Source: Accumulibacter sp.
GTDB taxonomy: Bacteria > Pseudomonadota > Gammaproteobacteria > Burkholderiales > Rhodocyclaceae
Direction: 5' to 3'
Length of the DNA: 33,277 bases
NCBI GenBank assembly: GCA_017302455.1
Contig: JAFLDO010000046.1
Span: forward strand, 1-33,277
This document shows positions 7,778 through 19,236 of the stretch, piece after piece (position 1 is the stretch's first letter; every line of letters begins with the position of its first letter). The notes under the pieces are model-generated. The model was not told where the DNA came from and did not search any database. It saw nothing but the letters and a program-made list of their open reading frames with translations. The translations under genes were made by a program, and so were the position numbers.

Positions 7778-10087
7778 TTACCTCGTCAACGCCAGAAACA
7801 GCTCCGGCAACCTTTCCGGCAAGCGCTCGACCCTGTCGATCACCGAATAGCGCTGGCCGAAGATCTCGCTGACGTACGCGTCGGCCTGGCGATCGAGGCT
7901 GATGCAGTAGGTGAAAATCCCCCGCCGGCCCACTTCGCCAACGGCCTTGCGCGCGTCCTCGACCAGCAGACGCTCGTCCTGCACATCGACATCGGAAGGC
8001 CGGCCGTCGGTGAGAATCAGCAACAGCTTCTTCTCTGCCTTCTGCGCGGCCAGGTAGTGCGCGGCGTGGCGGATGGCGCCGCCGATGCGCGTCGAGTAAC
8101 CGGCTTGCATGGCCGCCAGGCGGCTCTTCACGCTGTCACCCCAGCGCTCGCTGTAGCCCTTGAGATGCAGGTAGCGCACGTCGTGCCGGGTGTCGGAGTG
8201 AAAACCGGCAATCGCCAGCGCGTCGCCGAGTTGCTCGATCGACCACGCCAGCAGCGACACCGCCTCCTGACTCAGCTCGAGAACCGTCTGCTGGCCATCG
8301 CCCGCCTTGTCGCCGAGGGATTGCGAAAGATCGAGGAGCACCAACACCGCCAGGTTGCGCCCATTCGTCCTGTGGCTCATGTTGATCCGCGGGTCGGGCC
8401 GGGCACCGCTCTTGAAGTCGATCAGCGAGCGGATGGCGATATCGAGATCGAGCTCACTGCCGTCTTCCTGGTAGCGGATGCGCACCTTGTCCTGCGGTCG
8501 GAGGAGATCGAGCAGGCGCTTCAGGCGTTGGGCCAGGGCGGCGTGTTTTTCCAGGAGCCGGTCGATGATGGCGGCGTCGCCGGCAGGGTGAAGCGATTCG
8601 TAGAGGCTGACCCAATCGGGCCGGTAAGTCTGGCTCTGGTAGTCCCACTCCGGGTAGTGACGTGGCGGCAACCGCTCGATTTCGCTCGGCGCGGCCGTCG
8701 GCGGCGGCACGTCGAACATCTCCTCGTCGTCGGAGAGTTCGTGGAATCGCCAGAGATGACGGTTGTCGTCGCGGTAGTCGATCACCGTGTCGGCGAAGTA
8801 GACGCTGGCCTGTTGGTCGCTCTGCCGGCGCGTGCGCGCGACGTAGGCGAGCGCCAGTTCGGCGATCTGTTCGCTGCTCGATTCGCCACTGGCCATCGTG
8901 CGCACGAAGCGGTCGACGAACTCGCCCAGCGCCGCGTCCCGATAGCCGTGCGGCGGATCGAGCAGCGCGCGCGAGAGCATGGCCAGACGATGGCGGAGGC
9001 AGGAGTGCGTTTCCGGGTTGCAGGCACCTTCGACCGGCCGGGGGTGCAGCGCCAGAAAAACGCGGCGCAGCCCCGGATACTGGCGGAGGATCAGCGTTTC
9101 GATGCGGCTGTCCTCGAAGAACTCGATGGCCAGGCGCTGCATCGGGCTGAAGTTGTCGGCGAACATCGACTGGCTCCAGCGCCGGTGACCAGCGATATGC
9201 GCCAGAGTCGCACGATAGCGGTCGATGCCGGCAACGCCGTGAGCATCGTCGAGAGCGTCGGGGAGACGAATCCCCGTGGCATCGTAGTAAGGCAGCAGCG
9301 GCAGGGCGATCGCCGGGTCGTCCGCGGCCGGCGCGCTCGCCGAAGGTAGCAGGCTGGTCGAGTACGGCACCAGTTGCGCGCTGTCGTGCCACAGTCCGCG
9401 CAGGTAGAGGTCGAGCAGACGCTCGTGGTCGACCAGCAGGGTGCCGTGCCGCTCGCGCTGAAAGACGGCGCGGCTGTCGGCCGACTGCAGGCTGAAGTAG
9501 GCGCGCTGTCGATCCGGGTGCGTGGAGTAGTTGCGAATCCCGTAGTCGACCCAGTTCTTCAGGCCGGCGATCGTCAGGCTGTCGAGGAGGGCCGGCGCCT
9601 GTGCCAAGAAATCGGGCAGGCCGGGGCTGGCGAAGCTCTTGTGGATTCCGTGGATCGAGCCGGAGGTGCGCTCCATCAGGTCGAGGGTCAGATCGAGGTA
9701 GTGCTGCATCTGATCGCGCGTCGCCAAGCGTCGCGATACGGCGGCGAGTGTCTGCAGGAAAGGGGCGATCGCCCTGCCGTTCGGGGACTTCGACAAGGCC
9801 TGAATGGTCCGCACGATCGCCGGCAGCGCGTCTTCGCCGATGCTTCTGACGACCGCCGGCCATTCTTCGAGGAAGGCCAACACCGGTTCGACGCCACGGC
9901 CCAGGCGCCCGAGCAGACGGCCGGTATCCAGATAGGCGCTGACGCCCTCGGGCGAAAGGACGGCCAGTGCGTCCCGCAGACAGTCCTCGAAGACTTCGCC
10001 GACTTGCGGAAAGCGGCAGTCGAGTTGCGCGCGGTACGCCGCCAGACGCTCGGGCCAGGCGCCGTCGAGGGTCTCGCGGGGCGACAT
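7778..10087 (-). CDS. cbbO: CbbO, von Willebrand factor A subunit of the RubisCO activase
   Basis: A 769-residue cytosolic protein that acts with the AAA+ ATPase CbbQ to remove inhibitory sugar phosphates from RubisCO. The N-terminal two thirds are helical (for example AYFSLQSADSRAVFQRER). The C-terminal vWA domain starts near residue 580 and carries the MIDAS motif DLSQS at about residues 586-590, with the later Thr (GYSTRIGGAIRHA) and Asp (LILTDGRPSD) of the metal site. In known CbbQO complexes this metal site docks onto RubisCO. ATG at 10087 follows a GTG at 10090; the upstream ribosome site is weak and the gene starts 17 bp after cbbQ, so coupling is likely. Length and order cbbM-cbbQ-cbbO match form II clusters of proteobacteria. 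Confidence 0.88.
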   Translation of the reverse strand: MSPRETLDGAWPERLAAYRAQLDCRFPQVGEVFEDCLRDALAVLSPEGVSAYLDTGRLLGRLGRGVEPVLAFLEEWPAVVRSIGEDALPAIVRTIQALSKSPNGRAIAPFLQTLAAVSRRLATRDQMQHYLDLTLDLMERTSGSIHGIHKSFASPGLPDFLAQAPALLDSLTIAGLKNWVDYGIRNYSTHPDRQRAYFSLQSADSRAVFQRERHGTLLVDHERLLDLYLRGLWHDSAQLVPYSTSLLPSASAPAADDPAIALPLLPYYDATGIRLPDALDDAHGVAGIDRYRATLAHIAGHRRWSQSMFADNFSPMQRLAIEFFEDSRIETLILRQYPGLRRVFLALHPRPVEGACNPETHSCLRHRLAMLSRALLDPPHGYRDAALGEFVDRFVRTMASGESSSEQIAELALAYVARTRRQSDQQASVYFADTVIDYRDDNRHLWRFHELSDDEEMFDVPPPTAAPSEIERLPPRHYPEWDYQSQTYRPDWVSLYESLHPAGDAAIIDRLLEKHAALAQRLKRLLDLLRPQDKVRIRYQEDGSELDLDIAIRSLIDFKSGARPDPRINMSHRTNGRNLAVLVLLDLSQSLGDKAGDGQQTVLELSQEAVSLLAWSIEQLGDALAIAGFHSDTRHDVRYLHLKGYSERWGDSVKSRLAAMQAGYSTRIGGAIRHAAHYLAAQKAEKKLLLILTDGRPSDVDVQDERLLVEDARKAVGEVGRRGIFTYCISLDRQADAYVSEIFGQRYSVIDRVERLPERLPELFLALTR

Positions 10088-10104
10088 CACAGAGCGAAGA
10101 CGAT

Positions 10105-10911
10105 TCAGGCGAAGACGGCGTCGATCGCGTGATCGAGCGTGTCGCGGATGTCGCGGTCGTCGGTGATCGGCCGTACCAGCGCCATCCGGCAGGCGTCGCC
10201 AGCGGCCACACCATTCCTGATCAAGGTGGCCGCATAGACGAGCAGCCGGGTCGAGATGCCTTCGTCGAGGCCATGCCCCTTGAGACGCCGCGCGGCGGCA
10301 CCGATGCTCACCAGTTGCGCGGCCGTGGCGGCATCGATGCCGCTTTCGCTGGCGAGGATTCGCGTTTCGAGCGCGGCGTCCGGATAGTCGAACTCGAAGG
10401 CGGTGAAGCGCTGCTTGGTCGACTGTTTGAGATCCTTCATCAGGCTCTGGTAGCCGGGGTTGTACGAGATGACCAGTTGGAAGTCCGGGTGCGCGTGCAG
10501 CAGTTCGCCCTTCTTGTCGAGCGGTAGCGTCCGCCGATGGTCAGTCAGGGGGTGGATGACGACCGTCGTATCCTGACGCGCTTCGACGATCTCGTCGAGA
10601 TAGCAGATGGCGCCGATACGCGCCGCGGTGGTCAGCGGGCCGTCGAGCCAGCGCGTGCCTGTGGCTTCGAGCAGATAGCGTCCGACCAGGTCGGAGGCCG
10701 TCATGTCTTCGTTGCAGGCGACGGTAATCAGGGGTTTGTCGAGCTTCCACGCCATGTATTCGATGAAGCGCGACTTGCCGCAACCGGTTGGCCCCTTGAC
10801 CATCACCGGCAGCCGCGCGGCATAGGCCGCTGCGTAGAGCGCGACTTCGTTGCGCTGGGGCTGGTAGAAAGGTTCTTCGAGAATCTTGAACTGCTGCGCC
10901 TTGTCGGTCAT
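10105..10911 (-). CDS. cbbQ: CbbQ, MoxR-type AAA+ ATPase of the RubisCO activase
   Basis: A 268-residue ATPase of the CbbQ/NirQ/NorQ family. Walker A is GPTGCGKS (residues 40-47) and Walker B is ICYLDEI with Asp106-Glu107; the later part contains the sensor-type sequence LVISYNPGYQSL and the C-terminal lid ending DHAIDAVFA. The family forms hexamers and with CbbO rescues inhibited RubisCO. NorQ-like proteins have the same fold, but the position directly after cbbM and before cbbO decides in favour of CbbQ. ATG at 10911 is chosen because AGGGA stands upstream and family members begin here; an upstream in-frame extension to 11001 would overlap the cbbM end. The distance to cbbM is 96 bp and contains a hairpin. 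Confidence 0.93.
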   Translation of the reverse strand: MTDKAQQFKILEEPFYQPQRNEVALYAAAYAARLPVMVKGPTGCGKSRFIEYMAWKLDKPLITVACNEDMTASDLVGRYLLEATGTRWLDGPLTTAARIGAICYLDEIVEARQDTTVVIHPLTDHRRTLPLDKKGELLHAHPDFQLVISYNPGYQSLMKDLKQSTKQRFTAFEFDYPDAALETRILASESGIDAATAAQLVSIGAAARRLKGHGLDEGISTRLLVYAATLIRNGVAAGDACRMALVRPITDDRDIRDTLDHAIDAVFA

Positions 10912-10958
10912 CGCGGATCCCTGGCTGATAGGTGGGCGGCGGAATGGCAAGCGAGGCG

Positions 10959-10973
10959 GCTGGCGCGGCCAGC
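10959..10973 (-). repeat. Intercistronic hairpin between cbbM and cbbQ
   Basis: A perfect six-base stem GCTGGC/GCCAGC with loop GCG lies in the 96-bp spacer between cbbM and cbbQ, and alternative pairing with the next bases (TGGCGC/GCGCCA) is possible. No T run follows, so it is not a classic terminator. It may stabilise the cbbM message or lower expression of cbbQ relative to cbbM. That role is inference. Confidence 0.35.
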
Positions 10974-11007
10974 GCCATGACCGCGCCGGCCGCTCCGTCA
11001 CCGGCGA

Positions 11008-12387
11008 TCAGCGATGAACGCCAAGCTTTTCGCGCCAGCCAGGATAGAGCGTGTCGGCGTCGCCCGGGAACGATTCGAAAGCGCGTGCGAACTCCTTGTG
11101 CTCCCGCGCCCAGGCGATCGGATCGGCGCCTGCCTTCCAGCATTCGTAGGCCTGGCGCAGCGAAATGGCACCGGCGGCCGGGCTGTCGATGTGCCCGTAG
11201 GAGCCGCCACCGGAGGTGTTGATGACGTTGCCGTGACCGAGGTTGGCGAAGAAGCCGGGCAGGCGCAAGGCGTTCATGCCGCCCGAGATGATCGGCGTCG
11301 TCGGCTTCATGCCGTACCACTTCTGGTAGTAGGCCGGGCCCTGGTATTCGTCGCGCTCGATGACGTAGGCAATCGCCCGATCGTCGGCGCTGCCCTCCAT
11401 CTTGCCGTAACCCATGGTGCCGACGTGAATCCCGGAGGCACCCTGCAGGCGGGACATCTTGGCCAGCACGTAGGCGTCGTAGCCGCGCCTGGAACTCGGC
11501 GAGGTGACGGCGCCGTGACCGGCACGGTGGTAATGCAGGTACTGGTTCGGATACTGCCGGCGAGCCGTGGTGACCATGCCGGGGCCACCGACGTAGCCAT
11601 CGACGAGGAAGGCGACCTTGTCCGCGTCGGGTCCGAAGGTCTCGAGAATGTAGTCGGCGCGCGCACACATTTCGTAATGATCGTCGGCGGTGATGTTCGC
11701 CGAGAAGAGCTTCGCCTGGCCGGTTTCGTCCTGCGCGCGCTTCATTGCGTCATACACCAGGGGCATCACCTTCTTCATCGGCGCAAACACCTGGTTGCCC
11801 TGCGGTTCGTCGTTCTTGATGAAGTCGCCGCCGAGCCAGAACTGGTACGCCGCCTTGGCGAAGGGCTCGGGACGCAGGCCGAGCTTGGGCTTGATGATCG
11901 TGCCGGCAATGTAGCCGCCGTCCTTGACCGGTCGGCCGAGCACCCGCCACATGTCGGAGATGTCCTTGGCGGGTCCGTCGAAGAGCTGGATCGCGCGCTC
12001 GGGCATGTAGAAGTCGTAGATCTTGGCGTGCTCGATGTCGCCCATTCCCTGGTTGTTGCCGATCACCAGCGTCAGGAAGGAGACGATCATCATCCGCCCG
12101 TCGGTAACGTTGCGGTCGAACAGGTCGAGCGGATAGGCGATACGCATTTCCTCGGTCGCTTCGTCGATGTGGTACACCAGCGCATCGACGCCGCGCGTGA
12201 AATCGTCGGTGGTGCACACTTCGACATTGGTACCGGTGGACGACTCGGCGGCGAAGTGCGCCGCGGCCGGCAGGTAGTCATAGCCCGCCTTGGGCTTCAT
12301 CTTGTAGGCCACCAGAATGTGCTTGCCGCCCTTGATCAGATCCTCTTCCTTGAGGCTGAGGTCGGCGTAACGGTTCGATTGATCCAT
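11008..12387 (-). CDS. cbbM: Form II ribulose-1,5-bisphosphate carboxylase/oxygenase
   Basis: RubisCO large subunit, form II, 459 residues, close throughout to the Rhodospirillum rubrum enzyme. It carboxylates RuBP to two 3-phosphoglycerates in the Calvin cycle. Visible key residues, with R. rubrum numbering holding: Lys166 in [10 protein letters not shown], the carbamylated Lys191 with Asp193 and Glu194 in [13 protein letters not shown], His in [13 protein letters not shown], and Lys329 of loop 6 in [10 protein letters not shown]. No small subunit gene is present, as expected for form II. ATG at 12387 begins [17 protein letters not shown], identical in register to R. rubrum, and has GGAG about ten bases upstream. 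It heads the cbbM-cbbQ-cbbO unit. Form II enzymes have low CO2/O2 specificity, suiting high-CO2 or low-oxygen conditions. Confidence 0.98.
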   Translation of the reverse strand: MDQSNRYADLSLKEEDLIKGGKHILVAYKMKPKAGYDYLPAAAHFAAESSTGTNVEVCTTDDFTRGVDALVYHIDEATEEMRIAYPLDLFDRNVTDGRMMIVSFLTLVIGNNQGMGDIEHAKIYDFYMPERAIQLFDGPAKDISDMWRVLGRPVKDGGYIAGTIIKPKLGLRPEPFAKAAYQFWLGGDFIKNDEPQGNQVFAPMKKVMPLVYDAMKRAQDETGQAKLFSANITADDHYEMCARADYILETFGPDADKVAFLVDGYVGGPGMVTTARRQYPNQYLHYHRAGHGAVTSPSSRRGYDAYVLAKMSRLQGASGIHVGTMGYGKMEGSADDRAIAYVIERDEYQGPAYYQKWYGMKPTTPIISGGMNALRLPGFFANLGHGNVINTSGGGSYGHIDSPAAGAISLRQAYECWKAGADPIAWAREHKEFARAFESFPGDADTLYPGWREKLGVHR

Positions 12388-12431
12388 GCTTGTCTCCGTG
12401 TCGATGAGGGTAAAGAGATTTTTCGTTCGGT

Positions 12432-12803
12432 CTAGTCGGCCGCCAGTTTGCCGGCGTGTCGCGGAAGGGTTTTCGTTGCGGCATTGCGGTGCCAGAGGCG
12501 AAGCTGCCGCAGATCGACGTACGTACCGGCAAGCGCCTGGCCGCCAAGGCTGCGCGCCGGCGCCGCGGGCTCGCCGAGATTCGAGACGACGGCGTGTGCA
12601 CCGGCGAAGTCTTGGTTTTCGGTGTAGGCGTGGGTGGTGGTTACCACCGGCAGTCCGCCGGCCATGGCCGCGGCAAACCCGGGGAGCGAGTCCTCGACTG
12701 CCAGACAGGCCGCGCGCGGCAGACGCAAGCGCCGCAACACCCAGTGATGGATATCCGGGGCCATCATTGCAAGCGCGCATTCGGTCTGCTGGTCCTGGGA
12801 CAT
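12432..12803 (-). pseudogene. cbbY: Truncated CbbY-like HAD phosphatase remnant
   Basis: From ATG 12803 the 123-residue frame matches only the C-terminal half of CbbY/beta-phosphoglucomutase-like HAD proteins: [60 protein letters not shown]. The N-terminal half with the nucleophile motif DxDxT and the cap domain is missing, and the usual Lys-Pro before the Asp (KKPAPDIY-type) is changed to Met-Met. The product cannot be a working xylulose-1,5-bisphosphatase. The C-terminal 40 residues after LGEPAAP do not look conserved. It sits 44 bp before cbbM on the same strand, between the control region and cbbM, so the remnant is now effectively leader sequence of the cbb transcript. Confidence 0.7.
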
Positions 12804-12828
12804 TGCGTCAGCGGTCAAAGTCGAAGAA

Positions 12829-12875
12829 CAACAAGTTTAGGCGGCTCAAATGATTATTAAAAGTTAAACTTGTTG
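12829..12875. repeat. Perfect 11-bp inverted repeat in the divergent cbb/tkt control region
   Basis: CAACAAGTTTA (12829-12839) and TAAACTTGTTG (12865-12875) are exact reverse complements separated by 25 bp, in an AT-rich island (about 12820-12900) unlike the GC-rich surroundings. Between and across the arms is a TTA-N7-TTA pattern (TTATTAAAAGTTA, about 12855-12867), close to the TNA-N7-TNA pattern described for CbbR boxes. It lies between divergent Calvin-cycle transcription units. Binding of a LysR-type regulator such as CbbR is a reasonable inference, but cbbR is not in the window. Confidence 0.55.
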
Positions 12876-12991
12876 CACTTTATATTTAGCTTTTACTATT
12901 CATAGCGACCCCCTGCGCAGCGCGCACGATCACCCTCGGGCATGGTCGATGGCACTGCCGACGGCGGATTGCAGCGCGCCACAAGGGAAAG

Positions 12992-13020
12992 TGGCCAAGC
13001 GAGCTCTTTTGGTGGATAAT
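12992..13020 (+). promoter_or_regulatory. Candidate promoter of the tkt-gap operon
   Basis: TGGCCA (12992-12997, four of six matches to TTGACA) is followed by a 17-bp spacer and GATAAT (13015-13020, five of six). It would start transcription near 13027, about 38 nt before the tkt start. Moderate pattern match only. Confidence 0.35.
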
Positions 13021-13064
13021 TTCACGGTGAGACAGAAACCCCGACTCCTGACTGGCGATTCATT

Positions 13065-16072
<3,008 letters not shown>

Positions 16073-16080
16073 ACGCCGCC

Positions 16081-16116
16081 GAGGGGCGCTTCCGGGCGCC
16101 CCTCCTGTTTTTGTTT
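16081..16116 (+). terminator. Rho-independent terminator after gap
   Basis: A perfect nine-base stem GAGGGGCGC/GCGCCCCTC (16081-16089 and 16096-16104) with a six-base loop is followed by a T-rich tract (TTTTTGTTT at 16108-16116). It lies nine bases after the gap stop, so tkt-gap forms a closed transcript and pyk needs its own promoter. Confidence 0.85.
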
Positions 16117-16541
16117 CCCGAATACACGTCTGGTCACATCCCAACCGCGCGCGATGGTTTCAGCGGTTCCCCGGCAAACGCAAGCGCCCGCTCGGCACGC
16201 TCCCGGCATCGATGTCGGCGGCCCCGGCACCGAGCCGACGTCGCTCTTTCGCCGCCTACGCTTGCTGATGATGCGACTTGCCGCCGACGCTGCCCTGTCC
16301 CCGGCAGACGTCTGCCGGCGAAGCAGGCGACCCTGCGCGCGTATCCCGGCGGCACACCGCCACGGATCGCCGGCCGAGCGACAGGCGCATGCCGGTCGAC
16401 CGGGCACCACGCTACCCGACAAGGCGCCGCGCTCGACAGCGCGTTGTGGACGCCTTTGCCAACGGCGGCACGCTTGCCGATTGTCGCCAGCCACGCACCA
16501 CACAGCCCCGAAATCCACGGTCGAACAAGCATAGGAAACTC
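16117..16541 (+). other. Gene-free interval between gap and pyk, where pgk would be expected
   Basis: About 425 bp of GC-rich sequence follow the gap terminator. I find no reading frame with recognisable similarity: the frames that cross it are Arg/Ala/Pro-rich and look like non-coding GC-rich translation. No trace of phosphoglycerate kinase motifs is visible. A promoter for pyk must lie here, but I see no strong -35/-10 pair. Confidence 0.55.
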
Positions 16542-17981
16542 ATGTCCCGAGACACCAAAATCGTCGCCACCCTTGGCCCGGCGTCATCCGACGCCGCGGT
16601 GCTGGAACGAATGATCCGCGCCGGCGTCGATGTCGTTCGGCTCAACTTCTCCCACGGCAAACCCGAGGACCACGTCGCACGCGCGCAACTGGTTCGCGAG
16701 GTTGCTACCCGCGTCGGGCGCCCGGTGGGCATCCTTGCCGACCTGCAAGGGCCAAAGATCCGGGTCGGCAAATTCGCCGACGGCAAGGTCTGGCTGGAGA
16801 ACGGCCAACACTTCGTCCTCGACGCCAAGTGTGACCTCGGCAATGCCGAGCGGGCCGGCCTCGACTACAAGGATCTGACACGTGACGTGTCGGCCGGCAG
16901 CGTCCTCCTGCTCGATGACGGGCGCATCGTGCTCGATGTCGAGCGAGTCATCGGCTCCGAGATCTACACGGTCGTACGCCATGGCGGTGAGCTTTCCGAC
17001 AACAAGGGAATCAACCGTCAGGGCGGCGGTCTTTCGGCGCCGGCGCTGACCGCCAAGGACATGGACGACATCCGCACGGCGGTCCGCATCGAAGCCGACT
17101 TCGTCGCCGTCTCCTTTCCGAAGAGCGCGGCCGACATGTACATGGCGAAACAACTGATCCACGCCGCCGGCGGGCACGCGCACACCATCGCCAAGATCGA
17201 ACGCGTTGAAGCGGTGGAGGCTCTCGAAGAGATCATCGACGCGTCTGACGGGATCATGGTCGCCCGCGGTGACCTGGCCGTCGAAGTCGGTGATGCCGCT
17301 GTACCGGCATTGCAGAAACGCATGATCCGTCTGGCCCGCGAAAGGAACAAGCTGGCGATCACCGCGACGCAGATGATGGAGTCGATGATTCTTTCACCGA
17401 CACCGACGCGCGCCGAAGTCTCGGACGTTGCCAACGCCGTTCTCGACGGCACCGATGCGGTGATGCTGTCAGCCGAAACCGCCGCCGGCAGGTATCCGGT
17501 CGAAACGGTCGAGGCGATGACGCGAATCTGTATGGAAGCCGAGAAGTCCGCCGAAGTGAGCCTTGACAGCGAGTTCCTCAATCAGGTGTTCACGCGTATC
17601 GACCAGACGATTTCGCTGGCGGCGATCTGGACAGCACACCACCTTAAGGTGAAAGCCATCGCCGCCCTCACCGAATCAGGCGCCACCGCTTTGTGGATGA
17701 GTCGCCTCAACTGCGGCGTGCCGGTCTACGCCTTGACCCCGCAACCCGAGGCGGTCACCAAGATGGCGCTCTATCGAGCGGTCTTCCCACTGTTCATGAC
17801 CCAGCGTCCGGCGACCCGCGATGAACTCCTGCATGACGCCGAGCAGTTACTGACCAACGAGGGCATTGTCGTCAAGGGAGACTTGATCGTGCTCTCCGCC
17901 GGCGATCCGATGGGCACCAGCGGCGGCACCAATACGCTGAAGATCGTCCGGGTCGGCGATCAGAAGCCCTGGAGCGCCTGA
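16542..17981 (+). CDS. pyk: Pyruvate kinase
   Basis: A 479-residue enzyme converting phosphoenolpyruvate and ADP to pyruvate and ATP. It begins MSRDTKIVATLGPASSD; the substrate/ K+ region VVRLNFSHG is at residues 31-39, the signature IERVEAVEALEEI carries the catalytic Lys (AKIE), MVARGDLAVEVG binds metal, and ITATQMMESMI is at about residues 273-283. The B domain (about residues 70-170) and the C-terminal allosteric domain are complete, so the length is normal. I use ATG 16542 because AGGAAA stands directly upstream and homology starts there; the frame is open further upstream, but only with meaningless GC-rich sequence. It is followed by fba after 126 bp. Confidence 0.96.
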   Translation: MSRDTKIVATLGPASSDAAVLERMIRAGVDVVRLNFSHGKPEDHVARAQLVREVATRVGRPVGILADLQGPKIRVGKFADGKVWLENGQHFVLDAKCDLGNAERAGLDYKDLTRDVSAGSVLLLDDGRIVLDVERVIGSEIYTVVRHGGELSDNKGINRQGGGLSAPALTAKDMDDIRTAVRIEADFVAVSFPKSAADMYMAKQLIHAAGGHAHTIAKIERVEAVEALEEIIDASDGIMVARGDLAVEVGDAAVPALQKRMIRLARERNKLAITATQMMESMILSPTPTRAEVSDVANAVLDGTDAVMLSAETAAGRYPVETVEAMTRICMEAEKSAEVSLDSEFLNQVFTRIDQTISLAAIWTAHHLKVKAIAALTESGATALWMSRLNCGVPVYALTPQPEAVTKMALYRAVFPLFMTQRPATRDELLHDAEQLLTNEGIVVKGDLIVLSAGDPMGTSGGTNTLKIVRVGDQKPWSA

Positions 17982-18028
17982 GCGGCAGGTCAGTAAACCG
18001 GCAGCCGCGACGCAGCCGCAGACCGACA

Positions 18029-18077
18029 GGTTTTTGGGAAACCGCAGACGCGGCTTCCCGCGTTCAGGAAACTGAAC
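18029..18077 (+). repeat. Cluster of three small hairpins in the pyk-fba spacer
   Basis: Three adjacent stem-loops can be drawn: GGTTT/AAACC (18029-18043), ACGCGG-CTTC-CCGCGT (18048-18063) and GTTCAG-GAAA-CTGAAC (18062-18077), the last with a GNRA tetraloop; the last two share two bases. None has a T run. They lie 31-79 bp before fba and could act as mRNA processing or stability elements. The function is inferred. Confidence 0.4.
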
Positions 18078-18107
18078 ACCACCTGAGCAATCACTGGAGA
18101 ACGAATC

Positions 18108-19172
18108 ATGCCAATTGTTTCAATGCGTCAATTGCTGGACCACGCTGCGGAAAACGGCTACGGTCTGCCCGCTTTCAACGTCAACAACATGGAACAGGTC
18201 TGGGCGATCATGGAAGCCGCTGCGGAAGTCGACGCGCCGGTAATCATGCAGGCCTCGGCCGGCGCCCGCAAGTACGCTGGCGAGCCTTTCCTGCGCCACC
18301 AGATTCTCGCCGCGCTGGAAGCCTATCCGCATATCCCCATCGTCATGCACCAGGACCACGGCCAGTCACCGGCAGTATGCATGGGCGCCATCCGCTCCGG
18401 TTTCTCGTCGGTAATGATGGACGGCTCGCTGATGGCCGACGGCAAGTCCGTGGCCAGCTATGAATACAACGTCGATGTGACGCGCAAGGTCGTCGAGTTC
18501 GCGCACGCCATCGGCGTCTCGGTCGAGGGGGAACTCGGTGTTCTCGGTTCGCTCGAGACGATGCGCGGCGACAAGGAAGACGGTCACGGCGCAGAGGGCA
18601 CGATGACTCGCGAACAACTGCTGACCGACGTCGAACAAGCGGCCGACTTCGTCAAACAGACGCAGTGCGACGCCCTGGCGATCGCCATCGGCACCTCGCA
18701 CGGCGCCTACAAGTTCACCAAGAAGCCGACCGGCGACATCCTCGCCATCCAACGCATCAAGGAAATTCACGAGCGCATCCCGAATTGCCATCTGGTGATG
18801 CACGGCTCGTCGTCGGTACCGCAGGAACTGCTGGCCGAGATCCGGGAGTTTGGCGGCGACATGAAGGAGACCTACGGCGTACCGGTCGAGGAGATCGTCA
18901 CCGGCATCAAGCATGGCGTTCGCAAGGTCAACATCGATACCGACATTCGCCTGGCGATGACTGGTGCGATCCGCCGCTACTTCGCCGAAAACCCGTCGAA
19001 ATTCGACCCACGCGACTACCTCAAGCCGGCCCGGGAGGCCGCCAAGAAGATCTGTCGCGCTCGCTTCGAGGCCTTTGGTACCGCCGGCCAGGCAAGCAAG
19101 ATCAAGGTCATCGCGCTCGACAGGATGGCAGAGCGCTACAAGAGCGGCGAACTCGAGCAGACCGTTCGCTGA
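18108..19172 (+). CDS. fba: Class II fructose-1,6-bisphosphate aldolase (CbbA type)
   Basis: A 354-residue zinc-dependent aldolase of glycolysis, gluconeogenesis and the Calvin cycle. It starts [20 protein letters not shown], has the signature [10 protein letters not shown] with catalytic Asp83 and zinc ligand His84, the glutamate loop EGELGVLG, zinc His in GTSHGAYKF and [10 protein letters not shown], and the phosphate/cation site [13 protein letters not shown]. The length and the sequence [12 protein letters not shown] place it in the class IIB (CbbA/Fba long) group of autotrophic proteobacteria. ATG at 18108 has GGAGAA upstream. It follows pyk by 126 bp and is likely cotranscribed with it; the next gene begins 64 bp later. 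Confidence 0.97.
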   Translation: MPIVSMRQLLDHAAENGYGLPAFNVNNMEQVWAIMEAAAEVDAPVIMQASAGARKYAGEPFLRHQILAALEAYPHIPIVMHQDHGQSPAVCMGAIRSGFSSVMMDGSLMADGKSVASYEYNVDVTRKVVEFAHAIGVSVEGELGVLGSLETMRGDKEDGHGAEGTMTREQLLTDVEQAADFVKQTQCDALAIAIGTSHGAYKFTKKPTGDILAIQRIKEIHERIPNCHLVMHGSSSVPQELLAEIREFGGDMKETYGVPVEEIVTGIKHGVRKVNIDTDIRLAMTGAIRRYFAENPSKFDPRDYLKPAREAAKKICRARFEAFGTAGQASKIKVIALDRMAERYKSGELEQTVR

Positions 19173-19236
19173 TTGCTGTTGTCGATGCCGCGGCACGCCA
19201 GCCGGCGGCCGCGGTGCTTCTCTTTCCGGAGCGACC

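Noticed and set aside
7409-9349. Long plus-strand open frame of about 646 codons opposite cbbO
   Set aside because: It is antisense to a clear CbbO with vWA motifs, and its translation is Arg/Ala/Val-rich with no recognisable domain; such shadows are common in GC-rich genes.
11014-12435. Plus-strand open frame of about 473 codons opposite cbbM
   Set aside because: It is the exact antisense of RubisCO and has no family resemblance.
16154-16534. Open frame in the gap-pyk spacer as a possible new gene or pgk remnant
   Set aside because: Composition is Arg/Ala/Pro/His-rich like random GC-rich DNA, no kinase motif is visible and no ribosome site stands before it.
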